Positions 35,348 to 44,899 are shown, counted from the first letter of the stretch. The stretch is 64,000 bases of DNA from Martinezella tropici (GCF_003287875.1 NZ_QMKK01000054.1:434001-498000), one strand, 5' to 3'. Notes: generated from the sequence alone by a model not told the origin. Made by a program: numbers and translations.

Positions 35348-37369
35348 ATGTCCACACCGCGATCCCTGGCTCTGCGGCTTGAAACAACCTGGAACCCGCC
35401 GACAGACGACAAGGAATTCTCCTATGTCCTGCGGCTGAAGAACCTGTCGTTAGAGCCGCTTTCCGGCTTTTCGCTCTGCGTCAGCGGCCCTGGCCGCGTC
35501 GATCCGGCCGGCGTCGTCGAAGGTGCGACGGTCACGAAACGGCTGTCCAATTTCACCGAATTCCAGCCGCCGGAAGGCTTTGTGCTGGCCGGTGGCGAGA
35601 CATGGACCATCATGGTGCACGCGCTCAGCTGGCCGTTCCGCCATTGGACTGACGGTGCGACCAGCGCCTATCTTGCACTGCCGGATGGCACGGCGGTATC
35701 GCTCGCCGCCGAGCCGACGCGCACATCGTCGAGCAATGCGCCGCTGAAGCGCGGTGCCGAAATCTATCCCGTTCCAGCCAATCCTCCCGTTCCGCTGGCG
35801 ATCATTCCCTGGCCGAACCGTGTAGCCGTTTCCTCCCGCCGTCCGCTGCCGGCAGGCTTTGCGCTCAAAGCCGATACGTCGGCAGCGCAGGCGGCGGCTG
35901 CAAGCTTCACGGCTCTGGTCGAGCATCTCTTCGCAGCTGAAGGCCTCATCCGCCCCGAGGCGGAAGGCGGCACCACGGTGGTGCTGCGTCAAACGGAAGA
36001 TCTTGGGCCTGAGGCCTATAGGCTGGAGTTTTCGCCTGAGACCGTCACTGTCGCGGCGAGCACCCAGACCGGCTTCGTCTATGGCCTCGTGACCATCGGC
36101 CAGATCTGGCGCGGCGCGCGCCTGCATCCGCAGGCTTTCCACTTCCCGGCGGCTGGCGAGATCGTCGACGAGCCATCCATGAGCTGGCGTGGCCTGCATC
36201 TTGACGTCTCCCGCCAGTTCTACGCGACCGCCGAAATCAAGAAGCTGATGGCGGTTCTTGCCTGGAACAAGCTCAATCGTTTCCACTGGCACCTGTCGGA
36301 CGACGAATCCTGGCGCGTCGAGATCGATGCCTATCCGGCATTGACGGAGATCGGTGCATGGCGGGGCCACGGATTGCCGTTGCCGCCGCTGCTCGGCTCC
36401 AGCCCGGCCCGCACCGGCGGCTATTATACCAAGGCGGCGGTGCGCGAGATCGTCGCTTACGCCAAGGGTTTCGGTATCGAGATCCTGCCCGAGATCGACA
36501 TGCCCGGTCATTGCTATGCGATGCAGCAGGCGATCCCCGAGCTTCGCGATCCGAACGAGGCCGGCAGCTATTATTCGGTGCAGGGCTTCCCGGATAATTG
36601 CATCAATCCGGCGCGCGAGAAGACCTACGAGGTCATCGAGACCATCCTTTCCGAACTGATCGAGCTCTTCCCGTTCAAGACGATCCATATCGGCGCCGAT
36701 GAAGTGCCGCTCGGGGCCTGGTCCGGGTCGCCGGAGGCGCTTGCCCGTCTGCGCGAACTTGCCGGCGCCGACGTTGCGGACGCCCATGCCAAGCGTCTGA
36801 ACGTCATCACCAACACCCATGGCGCCGACGATATTCACGGCTCCGGTGCTGCCATCCTGCAGGCGGAGTTCCTGGAGCGCGTCCAGGCATTCCTTGCCTC
36901 GAAAGGCTGCGTGACCGGCGGCTGGGAGGAGGCGGCGCATGGCGATAGGATCGACAAGGACAAGAGCTATCTCTGCAGCTGGCGTAACGTCGAGGTGGCG
37001 GCCGAGCTTGCGGGGCGCGGTTATGAGATCGTCGTCTGCCCGGGCCAGGTCTACTATCTCGACATGGCGATGCGTCCCGATTGGGACGAGCCGGGCGGCA
37101 GCTGGGCCGGATATTCCGATGCGGAGAAGATCTACACCTTTGATCCCGTTGGTGGTTGGACGGATGCGCAGAAGGAGAAGCTTCGCGGCATCCAGGCCTG
37201 CATCTGGTCGGAACCGATGACCGACCGCGCTGTCTTCGACCGGCTCGTCTTTCCGCGCCTGTCGGCGCTGGCGGAAACCGGCTGGACGAAGCCCTCGGCC
37301 AAATCCTGGGAGCGGTTCAAGGCGCTGGCCGGCACCATGCCCCTGCTTTACGGCCTGCATCAATTTTGA
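35348..37369 (+). CDS. beta-N-acetylhexosaminidase (GH20)
   Basis: A 673-residue glycoside hydrolase family 20 enzyme. The N-terminal 150 residues form a beta-rich domain, followed by the GH20 zincin-like domain and TIM barrel: SWRGLHLDVSRQFY, FHWHLSDDESWRVEI, and the catalytic Asp-Glu pair in IHIGADEVP near residue 451. There is no signal peptide, which suggests cytoplasmic action on imported oligomers. It would release terminal GlcNAc or GalNAc. Last gene of the importer operon. Confidence 0.93.
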   Translation: MSTPRSLALRLETTWNPPTDDKEFSYVLRLKNLSLEPLSGFSLCVSGPGRVDPAGVVEGATVTKRLSNFTEFQPPEGFVLAGGETWTIMVHALSWPFRHWTDGATSAYLALPDGTAVSLAAEPTRTSSSNAPLKRGAEIYPVPANPPVPLAIIPWPNRVAVSSRRPLPAGFALKADTSAAQAAAASFTALVEHLFAAEGLIRPEAEGGTTVVLRQTEDLGPEAYRLEFSPETVTVAASTQTGFVYGLVTIGQIWRGARLHPQAFHFPAAGEIVDEPSMSWRGLHLDVSRQFYATAEIKKLMAVLAWNKLNRFHWHLSDDESWRVEIDAYPALTEIGAWRGHGLPLPPLLGSSPARTGGYYTKAAVREIVAYAKGFGIEILPEIDMPGHCYAMQQAIPELRDPNEAGSYYSVQGFPDNCINPAREKTYEVIETILSELIELFPFKTIHIGADEVPLGAWSGSPEALARLRELAGADVADAHAKRLNVITNTHGADDIHGSGAAILQAEFLERVQAFLASKGCVTGGWEEAAHGDRIDKDKSYLCSWRNVEVAAELAGRGYEIVVCPGQVYYLDMAMRPDWDEPGGSWAGYSDAEKIYTFDPVGGWTDAQKEKLRGIQACIWSEPMTDRAVFDRLVFPRLSALAETGWTKPSAKSWERFKALAGTMPLLYGLHQF

Positions 37370-37386
37370 CAGCTTGATGCATGGCC

Positions 37387-37418
37387 CTCAGGCGCGGCCC
37401 CGGCGGGTCGCGCCTGAG
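37387..37418. terminator. hairpin between hexosaminidase and ROK genes
   Basis: CTCAGGCGCG and CGCGCCTGAG form a perfect 10-bp stem with a 12-base loop in the gap between the two convergent genes. It probably serves both transcripts; no long T-run on either side. Confidence 0.6.
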
Positions 37419-37451
37419 CAAGGTTGACTGGATATAAGTCGAATCGTTTGC

Positions 37452-38672
37452 CTAACCTATGACGGCGCGGTGCGTCAGTGGCTTCTGAAGGACATCGAAC
37501 TGCGGATTGGTCTCGGAGAAGATCGGCAGGGCCGCTGCACCGAGAATGGCGGTATCCTTGCCGGTGGCGCCGATCATCAACCGCGGAATGCTGCGCTCTT
37601 CGGTTGGGTTGACCGGGGTGTGGAGAGGTTCGACGCTTTCGGCCAGCCCCGTCATCAGGGATGTTGGTGCACTGCCGCCAAGCACAATCGTCTGCGGATC
37701 GAAGGCCAACTCAAGAAAGTCGATCGTCTGGCGCAGCGGCTGTACCGCCTGTTCCAGCCATGCCTTTAGGCCATGGCCGTTTGCCGCGATCAGCGCATCT
37801 AGATCGTCGGGGTCCAACTCCTGTGCATTCTGGATGCCCAGACACTCGTAAGCGACAGATGGCGAGACATAGCGATCGAGACAGCCGCGCTTGCCGCAGG
37901 TGCAAAGCCTGCCATGCGGCTCGACGATGATATGGCCGATTTCGCCGGCGTTGGCGCGGCTGCCTTTGTAGAGGTGGCCATCGAGGAACATGCCGGCGCC
38001 GATACCCCCGTCACCCGCCAGAAAAAGATAGACGAAACTCCCAAGGCCGCGGGCGACGCCATAGAGCCGCTCGCCGATCGCCGCCGCCGTCGCGTCGTTT
38101 TCGACGAGGACGGGCAGCTCGATGAGCCGTTCCAGCTCGCGGGCAACCGGGAAATCCTGCCAGCCGGGCAGGTTGAGCGGGCTCAGCGATGTGACGCCGC
38201 CATCGGCATAGCGCCCCGGCAGGGCGATGCCGGCGCCAAGCAGCCGCGCACGATCGAAGGAAAAGGCCTCCTGCAATTCTCTGACGATCTCGGCAAAGAT
38301 CGGCATTGCCTCCTTCGGTCCTGGCCTGTCGACGTGGCGGTCAATACGGGCACAAACCGTGCCGGAAAGATCCGTGAGCACGCCGGCCGCGCGCTGGCGG
38401 CCGAGCTCGAGGCCAATGGAATAGGCTCCCATGGGATTGATGGTGTAGGGAATGATCGGCTGGCCGCGGGCGATCCTCTGTGCCTCCATGGGGATCAGCA
38501 GGTGCGAGCGCGCGAGTTCCTCCACAATATTCGAAACCGTCTGCGTGGTCAGTGCTGTCATGCGCGCAATCGCAGCGCGCGACATCGGTCCGTTGGTGCG
38601 AATGGCCTCGATCACGACACGCCGGTTATGCGATTTGGCCTGTTCGAGATTCGTGCCTGAAATTATCTTCAT
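37452..38672 (-). CDS. ROK family transcriptional regulator
   Basis: A 406-residue NagC/XylR-type repressor. An N-terminal winged helix (NRRVVIEAIRTNGPMSRAAI, TTQTVSNIVEEL) precedes the ROK domain with ENDATAAAIGE, GDGGIGAGMF and the zinc motif CTCGKRGCLDRY. The start at 38672 (MKIISGTNLEQAKSHN) matches the usual beginning of ROK regulators; 47 extra residues upstream are unlikely. Convergent with the hexosaminidase operon, which it most likely controls in response to an amino sugar. Confidence 0.9.
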   Translation of the reverse strand: MKIISGTNLEQAKSHNRRVVIEAIRTNGPMSRAAIARMTALTTQTVSNIVEELARSHLLIPMEAQRIARGQPIIPYTINPMGAYSIGLELGRQRAAGVLTDLSGTVCARIDRHVDRPGPKEAMPIFAEIVRELQEAFSFDRARLLGAGIALPGRYADGGVTSLSPLNLPGWQDFPVARELERLIELPVLVENDATAAAIGERLYGVARGLGSFVYLFLAGDGGIGAGMFLDGHLYKGSRANAGEIGHIIVEPHGRLCTCGKRGCLDRYVSPSVAYECLGIQNAQELDPDDLDALIAANGHGLKAWLEQAVQPLRQTIDFLELAFDPQTIVLGGSAPTSLMTGLAESVEPLHTPVNPTEERSIPRLMIGATGKDTAILGAAALPIFSETNPQFDVLQKPLTHRAVIG

Positions 38673-38962
38673 GAGTGGATGGGGATTTTCTGTATCGGCG
38701 TTCGGTTGGCGTTGTTGCTTGTCACGAGCCGCCGTTGGCGTGACGGGGAAATGGCCGATTTTGCCGGTGTCTGCCCCAGCAGGTATTTTCCATTCTTTTG
38801 TCGAGCTCTTCAAGTGGCCGCGCGTTTCTGCCTGGCGACTGTGCGCCTGTCAAAGCGGGGCGGCAGCCCTTGGTCGGCGGAAAAGCGTTGGAAACGCCCC
38901 TCTGTGGCGTCGCACATCACCGCAGGCGGGGATTGCAATGCCTGCCTGCGAACCAGATCATC

Positions 38963-39595
38963 TCATTGTTTGCGATAGGTTCCCTGCAAGGTCACGCCCT
39001 CGGCAAGATTGCAGACACCTGTCTGTGACACGCGCCAGGTCTTTGCGTTGAGGCGCTCAAAATCGACCTTGCAGGCGTCTCTGGAAAGCTGGGTATGTTC
39101 CTTTACCAGCGGAACAACGCCGTCCATGCCATCGGCATTGACATCGCCCGCTTCGGCACCACCCGGGCCGACAGAGGTCGATGAGATCGAAATTGCGATA
39201 AGGCCGTCGACCGGTCCGAAAATCGAAAGATGGCTCTCATTGCCGTCAGTGTTGTTCGACTGGAAATCCATCGATGCGCTTCGCCCGCCCTTGGTCATCA
39301 GGAGGGAGCCGATCTGGTCATCATAGGCCTGCCGGATGCAAGCCGCATCGCCGCAGGACTGCACTTTCGTAATCCAGCGCCGCTGCCGTTCCCGGATCTT
39401 ACCTCTATCGTCCTGCTTCAGGGCGGAAGCATACAGCGCGCCCATCATGTTATCCCGTGAAAGCAGCGATTTATCCTGGCAAATCATATGATCGCTCGTC
39501 GAGGCAGGCTTGGCGCAATCGATGCCGGCCGCTTCGACGGGCAGTGCAAACAGCATGACGACGACCATCGCTGATGCGGATATCGAAGTCCTCAT
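38963..39595 (-). CDS. secreted LprI/DUF1311-like protein
   Basis: A 210-residue exported protein. After a signal peptide (MRTSISASAMVVVMLFALPV, cleavage near EAA) comes a DUF1311/LprI-type region with paired cysteines: DCAKPASTSDHMICQD, RQRRWITKVQSCGDAACIRQAYDDQI. The remaining 110 residues form an extra C-terminal domain that I do not recognise. GGAGG lies just before the ATG at 39595, so this start is chosen over the ATG 12 bases upstream. LprI proteins can inhibit lysozyme; that role here is unproven. Confidence 0.75.
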   Translation of the reverse strand: MRTSISASAMVVVMLFALPVEAAGIDCAKPASTSDHMICQDKSLLSRDNMMGALYASALKQDDRGKIRERQRRWITKVQSCGDAACIRQAYDDQIGSLLMTKGGRSASMDFQSNNTDGNESHLSIFGPVDGLIAISISSTSVGPGGAEAGDVNADGMDGVVPLVKEHTQLSRDACKVDFERLNAKTWRVSQTGVCNLAEGVTLQGTYRKQ

Positions 39596-39761
39596 GGGCA
39601 CCTCCATTCTTCGATATTTCAGCTAATTATGCCCGGGAGCGGCTTCGTAAAGGCTCTGCCTGCGCCTCAGGCAAATTCAACAGATACTGCGCCGGCGTTT
39701 GACGATCGCAGGCATCCTTCTAGTTTCAACCCTCTGGGCATGAGATCGACAGGGAGGTCAT

Positions 39762-40268
39762 ATGGCGGGCGAAACGCAACTATCCGGCAGGATCACATTC
39801 CTGATCGTCGGCTCCGTGTTTCTTGCCGTCACTATCGGGATGGGAGCCTTGGCGGTCCACCTCTACCGGACCTATGCGAACCCGACCGCTATGGCGGCAT
39901 GTACGGTTTTTTCCTGGGCATTCGGCAGCATGGTCATGTCGATGATGCTCGTGCTTCTGACGTCGGGGCGGAAAACCAGAGGCAGGATCGGCACCAGGAG
40001 AGGGCAGGTCACCGTCATGCTTGGCAGCAGATCGCCCGCTTCCAGCGGCCACATTATCGGTGATGGCATCGAGGCCGAAGGCGAGGCGGGAACGCGCATC
40101 ATAAGCGTGATCCCGTCTCTTTTCCTCATCGCATCTTCGCTTGGACTGGCTCTTCTCGGCCTGTTCCTCTTCGGCCGCCACCGGCTCGATCTGATCGGAT
40201 CCGGAATGTTCATCGCCGTGGTGTTCTACATCGCGAATTGGAGCAGGCTGGCCTGGCCGCGAAAATAA
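39762..40268 (+). CDS. membrane protein of unknown function
   Basis: A 168-residue protein with four predicted helices in two pairs (ITFLIVGSVFLAVTIGMGAL; VFSWAFGSMVMSMMLVLL; LFLIASSLGLALLGLFLF; SGMFIAVVFYIANW) separated by a polar central loop of about 45 residues. GGGAGGTCAT precedes the ATG. No family recognised. Stands alone, with its 3' end 11 bases from the convergent monooxygenase gene. Confidence 0.7.
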   Translation: MAGETQLSGRITFLIVGSVFLAVTIGMGALAVHLYRTYANPTAMAACTVFSWAFGSMVMSMMLVLLTSGRKTRGRIGTRRGQVTVMLGSRSPASSGHIIGDGIEAEGEAGTRIISVIPSLFLIASSLGLALLGLFLFGRHRLDLIGSGMFIAVVFYIANWSRLAWPRK

Positions 40269-40279
40269 GTTTGGAGGCT

Positions 40280-41542
40280 TCAGGCGGCGTTCTTTCGATC
40301 TATGGAATGACTTACGCCCAGCGGGGCGAGATCGGCTCGATACGCAAACAATTTGCGGCCAGCCCTGACGCTGATCGGAATAAAGAGAGGCAGAAGCAGA
40401 TCCCTCAGAAACAGGCTAAACCGGTTGGTTTTTCGCTTCCGCGAGGCATTTCGCCGAGTAAGTTTCACCACGCGGGCAATGCGTGGGCGCCGCAGGTCTT
40501 CATAGCGGGCGAAGGCAGCGCCGTAGTCGAGTGTATCGGCGAGGCAGGCGGACAGGACAAGGGCATCTTCTATAGCCATCGATGCGCCTTGGCCGGCATG
40601 CGGGCCGATCGCATGGGCAGCATCGCCGAGCAGCGCCACGCGCCCGTTGGACCAGACAGGAAGCTGCGGCATATCGAAGATGGGATAGCTGCGCCCGATC
40701 CCGCCGACCGCACGCAGGATCGACATGGTGGGTTCCGGATCGTCCGCATGCATCTGGCGAACATGGGCAGCCAGCGCCTCTGGCTCCAATGTGCGTAGTG
40801 CATCGGACGCGTCGGCGGGGAAGGAATCGAACCAGTAAACCGGATGGGACGCCGTCTTGATATAGCCGAAGAAGGCCTTCTCTCCGAAGGTCATACGCAT
40901 TATGCCATCCGTATCCGGTACATCCGCGTCGACGATCCCTCCGGTGCCGATCAGCCCCGTAAACTGCGGCAGGGGGTAATCTGGGAATATTTGCGCGCGG
41001 ACGGAGGATCGCAATCCGTCGCAGGCCACCAGCAGATCGACGGCGATAGCGTTACTTTCGGAGAAGGCGAGAGTCACGGCATGCGCGTGATTGTTGACCC
41101 TGGTCACGCGACGGCCAAACTGCACGATGATGCCATCCGCCAGGCACTTCTCGATCAGAATATTCGCCAGAGCGCCGCGCCTGATCGTCACGGCGGGCGC
41201 GCCGAAGGTTGCAAGGTGATCGTTTTGATCCACGAGCGCGAGCCGTTTGCCTCGCGCATTGCAAAGCTCGATGGCGCAGGTCTCCAATCCGTGGCGCAAT
41301 ACCTCCTCGTAGCAGCCCACCGCCCGAAGCCCGTTCAGTCCGTTCGGGGCGAGCGTCAGAAATTCTCCTTCCGACAAGGCGGCTTCCTTTGAGCGGGCTT
41401 CGAACAATATCGGACGAAAGCCTAGCTTTGCCAGCCGGAGTGCAAGCACCAGCCCGCCAACGCCGGCGCCGCATATGCCAATCAACGTTTCCGGATGCAT
41501 TGCCTGATTGCCAGTTGCGGCATGCTCGCCGATGGGGCACAT
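40280..41542 (-). CDS. FAD-dependent aromatic-type monooxygenase
   Basis: A 420-residue flavoprotein of the para-hydroxybenzoate hydroxylase/TetX-like class. The FAD-binding dinucleotide motif is ICGAGVGGLVLALRLAKLG, the DG motif is CDGLRSSVR, and the ribityl-binding motif is LLGDAAHAIGPHAGQGASMAIEDA. Two starts are possible (41542, or the ATG at 41500 before HPETLIG). It is divergent from a MarR regulator, so it is probably induced by an aromatic compound or antibiotic that the regulator senses. Confidence 0.87.
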   Translation of the reverse strand: MCPIGEHAATGNQAMHPETLIGICGAGVGGLVLALRLAKLGFRPILFEARSKEAALSEGEFLTLAPNGLNGLRAVGCYEEVLRHGLETCAIELCNARGKRLALVDQNDHLATFGAPAVTIRRGALANILIEKCLADGIIVQFGRRVTRVNNHAHAVTLAFSESNAIAVDLLVACDGLRSSVRAQIFPDYPLPQFTGLIGTGGIVDADVPDTDGIMRMTFGEKAFFGYIKTASHPVYWFDSFPADASDALRTLEPEALAAHVRQMHADDPEPTMSILRAVGGIGRSYPIFDMPQLPVWSNGRVALLGDAAHAIGPHAGQGASMAIEDALVLSACLADTLDYGAAFARYEDLRRPRIARVVKLTRRNASRKRKTNRFSLFLRDLLLPLFIPISVRAGRKLFAYRADLAPLGVSHSIDRKNAA

Positions 41543-41556
41543 TGGTTCTCGCTTCT

Positions 41557-41579
41557 AATAGTTTGATAAATGAATTATT
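41557..41579. promoter_or_regulatory. MarR operator candidate
   Basis: AATAGTTTGATAAATGAATTATT is an imperfect 23-bp palindrome (arms AATA-TT and AA-TATT) in the only AT-rich stretch between the divergent monooxygenase and MarR genes. It lies over the first possible MarR start codon, which would suit autoregulation. Confidence 0.4.
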
Positions 41580-42064
41580 TGATGATAGAACAAAAATCAA
41601 ATGAAGACGAGCAGCATCTCGCCGAAGCCATCGGGTTTGCCTGCATGCGCTGGCAGGAGGCGACTGAAAGCTTTGACGAGGCCTTCGGCAAGTTGCATGG
41701 GCTCAACAGCGCCGAGCGACGCTGTCTCAGCGCGATCATGCGCGCACCGCAACCCGCAAACGCCGTCGCCAAGGCCATCGGCCTTGCGCCGCCATCGGTG
41801 ACGGCGCTGATCGACCGCCTTTCGGCACGCGACCTTGTCCATCGCATTCCCGATCCGAACGATCGACGTCGTGTGCTGGTCGCCCCTTCCGAGAAAGCAA
41901 TCAGGCTGGGGAAGGAGGGCTATGGCCCGATCCAGGAGGCCGGCATGCGGATGCTGAAGCAGTTTTCCGCCGCGGAAAAGCAGGTGGTCCTGCGGTTCAT
42001 CACGCAGGCCATCGAGATGCAGGAGCGCGAACTTGCTCGGCTGTTGATGGACGACAAGGACTGA
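41570..42064 (+). CDS. MarR family transcriptional regulator
   Basis: A 164-residue winged-helix regulator with the MarR pattern ANAVAKAIGLAPPSVTALIDRLSARDLVHRI followed by the wing DPNDRRRVLV. Start may be 41570 or the ATG at 41582; neither has a strong ribosome-binding site. Divergent neighbour of the FAD monooxygenase and its probable repressor. Confidence 0.88.
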   Translation: MNYLMIEQKSNEDEQHLAEAIGFACMRWQEATESFDEAFGKLHGLNSAERRCLSAIMRAPQPANAVAKAIGLAPPSVTALIDRLSARDLVHRIPDPNDRRRVLVAPSEKAIRLGKEGYGPIQEAGMRMLKQFSAAEKQVVLRFITQAIEMQERELARLLMDDKD

Positions 42065-42171
42065 TCTCGATCGCCGCGGATGGCGCTCCGATTCTAGACG
42101 CGCTGTGCGTCTTGCCATGGTCTACGGCATTCCTTTACCATCCGGCGTTATAATCGGGCCTGGGGATAAAT

Positions 42172-43776
42172 TTGAAGACCCTCTGGGAGAAGATGCTGGA
42201 CGCGGAAATCGTTGCATTCCTGGAAGCGTGTCCGATGGCGGCACTTGTGCTCGACGCCGTCGGCACGATCGTCTTCGCCAATGCGGGAGCCCGGGAACTC
42301 TTTGTCCTTTCAGATGCGTCCCACGAGCTATCGGTCTCGAATTTGATACCGGACTGGCCGCTGCCTGCCACTGCCTCGCAGCCACTGCTCGTGACAGGCG
42401 CCGGTCATCGACGGGACTGCCGGGTCGGCGTCATGACGTGGTCCTCGGCGTCAGGAAGATTGACGGCGGTTCTGATCGAACCGGAGAGTGAAGACCGCCA
42501 TGCCGCGGTGGCGGCGAGAGAGGCCAATCTGCGCCTTCGATATGTGATCGAGATGCTGCCGGAAGCCGTGTGCGTCTTCGATGCGAATGATCGCTACGTT
42601 CTCTGGAACGAGAAATATGCCGAGCTTTATCCGGATATCGCCGATCACCTCAAGCCGGGCATCGCTTTCGAAGATATTCTGAAGATCAGCCTTGCCAGCG
42701 GCCGCATGCCCGAAGTCGTCGAAGACAGGGATATGTGGCTGAAGCAGCGCATGCGAAAATTTCGCCAGCCGGTTTCGCAGGAGGAGCAGCAGCTCAAGGA
42801 TGGGCGATGGCTTCGGCATGATGATCGGCGCACGCCCGACGGCGGGGCCATCGGCATGCGGATAGACATCAGCGAGTTGAAGCAACGTGAGGAGCGGTTG
42901 CGCCAGCTTTTCGATGCCAATCCGATGCCGATGCTCCTGTGCGATGGCAGCAGTCTGCAGATCCTGCAGGTCAACCGGGCGGCGATCGACTTCTATGGCT
43001 TCGCAAAAGCGACGCTGCTCTCGCGGAGGGCGTGCGACATGCATGTCGAGAGCGAGGCGGATCGCTTTGCAGATGGGCTTCTGGAACTCGAAGGCGATTG
43101 CGAGGCGAGAACCGTCTGGCGCCAGAGAGTGGCCGATGGGACGGAACGCCACGTGCTTGTTTACGTTCGGCTGCTCCATGAAGGCCTGGACCGTCGCCTC
43201 CTCCTGACCATTGCCGATGTCAGCGATCGCATTCTCGCTGAGGCCGAAGCCAATCGCCTGGCACGGCACGACATGCTCACCGGATTGCCGAACCGGATGT
43301 GCTTCTACAAGGCCCTCGATGACGCCTTGAAGATGAACAATGGAATGGGCGTCGCCGTTTTCTGTCTTGATCTCGATGGGTTCAAGCCGGTCAACGACAC
43401 TTTCGGGCATGCGGCCGGCGACGAGGTTCTCAAGATGGTGGCCGAGCGGCTGCGCGGTGCAGCCAGAGGCCACATGGTCGCGCGCTTGGGCGGCGATGAG
43501 TTTGCCATCCTGATGACCGGGGATGTGGGTGATATCGCCGATGTTGCGAAGGGTTGCATTGCAGCCTTCAAATCCTCGTTTCGCATCGAGGGTGCCATCG
43601 TCGATATCGGTATCAGCATCGGCGTTTCGGCAGCGCCGGAGAACGGCGAGAACGGAGAGGTTCTCATTCAGGAAGCAGACCGTGCCCTCTACCGAGCCAA
43701 AGCCAACGGCCGGAACACATGGCGGACGGCGAGTAGCGACCATCGCCAACAGACCGTTTCAGGGCGTATGAGATAA
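42172..43776 (+). CDS. PAS-containing diguanylate cyclase
   Basis: A protein of about 534 residues with three PAS-like segments (about 10-70, 115-235, 240-355) and a C-terminal GGDEF domain with the intact signature LGGDEF near residue 440. It makes cyclic-di-GMP. The usual RxxD inhibitory site five residues before GGDEF reads RGHM, so product inhibition at that site is probably absent. No EAL domain and no membrane helix, so a soluble sensor. Start is either the TTG at 42172 or the ATG at 42193. Confidence 0.87.
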   Translation: MKTLWEKMLDAEIVAFLEACPMAALVLDAVGTIVFANAGARELFVLSDASHELSVSNLIPDWPLPATASQPLLVTGAGHRRDCRVGVMTWSSASGRLTAVLIEPESEDRHAAVAAREANLRLRYVIEMLPEAVCVFDANDRYVLWNEKYAELYPDIADHLKPGIAFEDILKISLASGRMPEVVEDRDMWLKQRMRKFRQPVSQEEQQLKDGRWLRHDDRRTPDGGAIGMRIDISELKQREERLRQLFDANPMPMLLCDGSSLQILQVNRAAIDFYGFAKATLLSRRACDMHVESEADRFADGLLELEGDCEARTVWRQRVADGTERHVLVYVRLLHEGLDRRLLLTIADVSDRILAEAEANRLARHDMLTGLPNRMCFYKALDDALKMNNGMGVAVFCLDLDGFKPVNDTFGHAAGDEVLKMVAERLRGAARGHMVARLGGDEFAILMTGDVGDIADVAKGCIAAFKSSFRIEGAIVDIGISIGVSAAPENGENGEVLIQEADRALYRAKANGRNTWRTASSDHRQQTVSGRMR

Positions 43777-43936
43777 GAGGCGGTTCAGTACACACGTCCA
43801 TATGTGGCTCTTGAACTTGGCGTGATCTCTCCTCATTTCAGTATCTACTGTTTCAATCTGTCGAACCGACAGCCTCCTGCTTTCCAACAGTTGCTGCCGT
43901 TCCTCTATGCGACGCGTCCGCGTCGGGGGAGTTTTC

Positions 43937-44899
43937 ATGGGCTTTATTGATCGCGACATTCAGCCGTCATCCGATGCCGGGCTGCTGGATGCCTATTCTC
44001 AATCGGTATCGAGCGCCGTCGATCTCGTCGGTCCGGCCGTCAGCCGTATCGAGCGATTGGGCGGCCGTGCCGGGCATGGTTCCGGTTTTGCCATTTCGCC
44101 TGACGGCCTTGTGGTGACCAATAATCATGTCGTCGACGATGCCAAAGCCGTACGTATCAAGACCCCGGAAGGGGCAACCGTCGAGGGAAGGGTGCTGGGG
44201 CGCGATCCGGATACAGACCTCGCGCTCATTCGCGCCAATGACTGGCCAGGCAACTGGGCGAGACTTGGCGATTCCAAATCGCTGAAGCGCGGTCACATCG
44301 CGATCGCCATCGGCAATCCCCTCGGTTTCGAATGGACCGTCACGGCCGGCATCGTCTCGGCGCTTGGCCGCTCCATGCGCGCGGCGAGCGGTCGGCTGAT
44401 GGAAGACATCATCCAGACCGATGCCGCCCTCAACCCAGGTAATTCCGGCGGTCCGCTGGTCTCGTCGGCGGGTGAGGTTATCGGCGTCAATACCGCCGTC
44501 ATCCAGGGCGCGCAGAGCATCGCGTTTTCGGTCGCCTCAAACACGGCTAAGCACGTCGTATCCGAGATCCTGCGTTTCGGCCATGTCCGGCGCGCCTATA
44601 TCGGCATTGCCGCCGACACGGTGGAACTGCATCGGCGGATCGCGCTGGAAGCCGGCGTCACGCATTCGACCGCCGTGCGCCTGCGTCGTGTCGAGAAGGA
44701 TAGCCCGGCCGCAAAGGGCGGCTTGCAGGAGGGTGACTACCTGCTTGCCATCGACGGCCAAGCCGTCTCCGGGATCGACGATGTCGTGCGGCTGCTCGAT
44801 GGCGACAAGATCGACACCGAGATCGAAGTTTTGATCTTCAGCGTCGGCGGCCTGATCGAGCGAAGGCAGGTCAAGCCTTCGGCACGGCCGGCAATCTAG
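43937..44899 (+). CDS. HtrA/DegP-like S1C serine protease with PDZ domain
   Basis: A 320-residue trypsin-fold protease followed by one PDZ domain (about 215-315). The catalytic triad is His64 (TNNHVV), Asp94 (DTDLALI) and Ser170 (NPGNSGGPL). No signal peptide or membrane anchor can be seen with the start at 43937, which is supported by GGGGGAG upstream; a start at 43907 adds ten residues but no signal. A cytoplasmic location would be unusual for the family. Confidence 0.85.
   Translation: MGFIDRDIQPSSDAGLLDAYSQSVSSAVDLVGPAVSRIERLGGRAGHGSGFAISPDGLVVTNNHVVDDAKAVRIKTPEGATVEGRVLGRDPDTDLALIRANDWPGNWARLGDSKSLKRGHIAIAIGNPLGFEWTVTAGIVSALGRSMRAASGRLMEDIIQTDAALNPGNSGGPLVSSAGEVIGVNTAVIQGAQSIAFSVASNTAKHVVSEILRFGHVRRAYIGIAADTVELHRRIALEAGVTHSTAVRLRRVEKDSPAAKGGLQEGDYLLAIDGQAVSGIDDVVRLLDGDKIDTEIEVLIFSVGGLIERRQVKPSARPAI

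Noticed and set aside
35450-37363. Minus-strand frame opposite the hexosaminidase
   Set aside because: Shadow of the GH20 gene with its catalytic motif intact.
39629-40063. Plus-strand frame overlapping the start of the membrane protein at 39762
   Set aside because: Lacks a ribosome-binding site and protein-like sequence; the overlapping frame has GGGAGG and four membrane helices.
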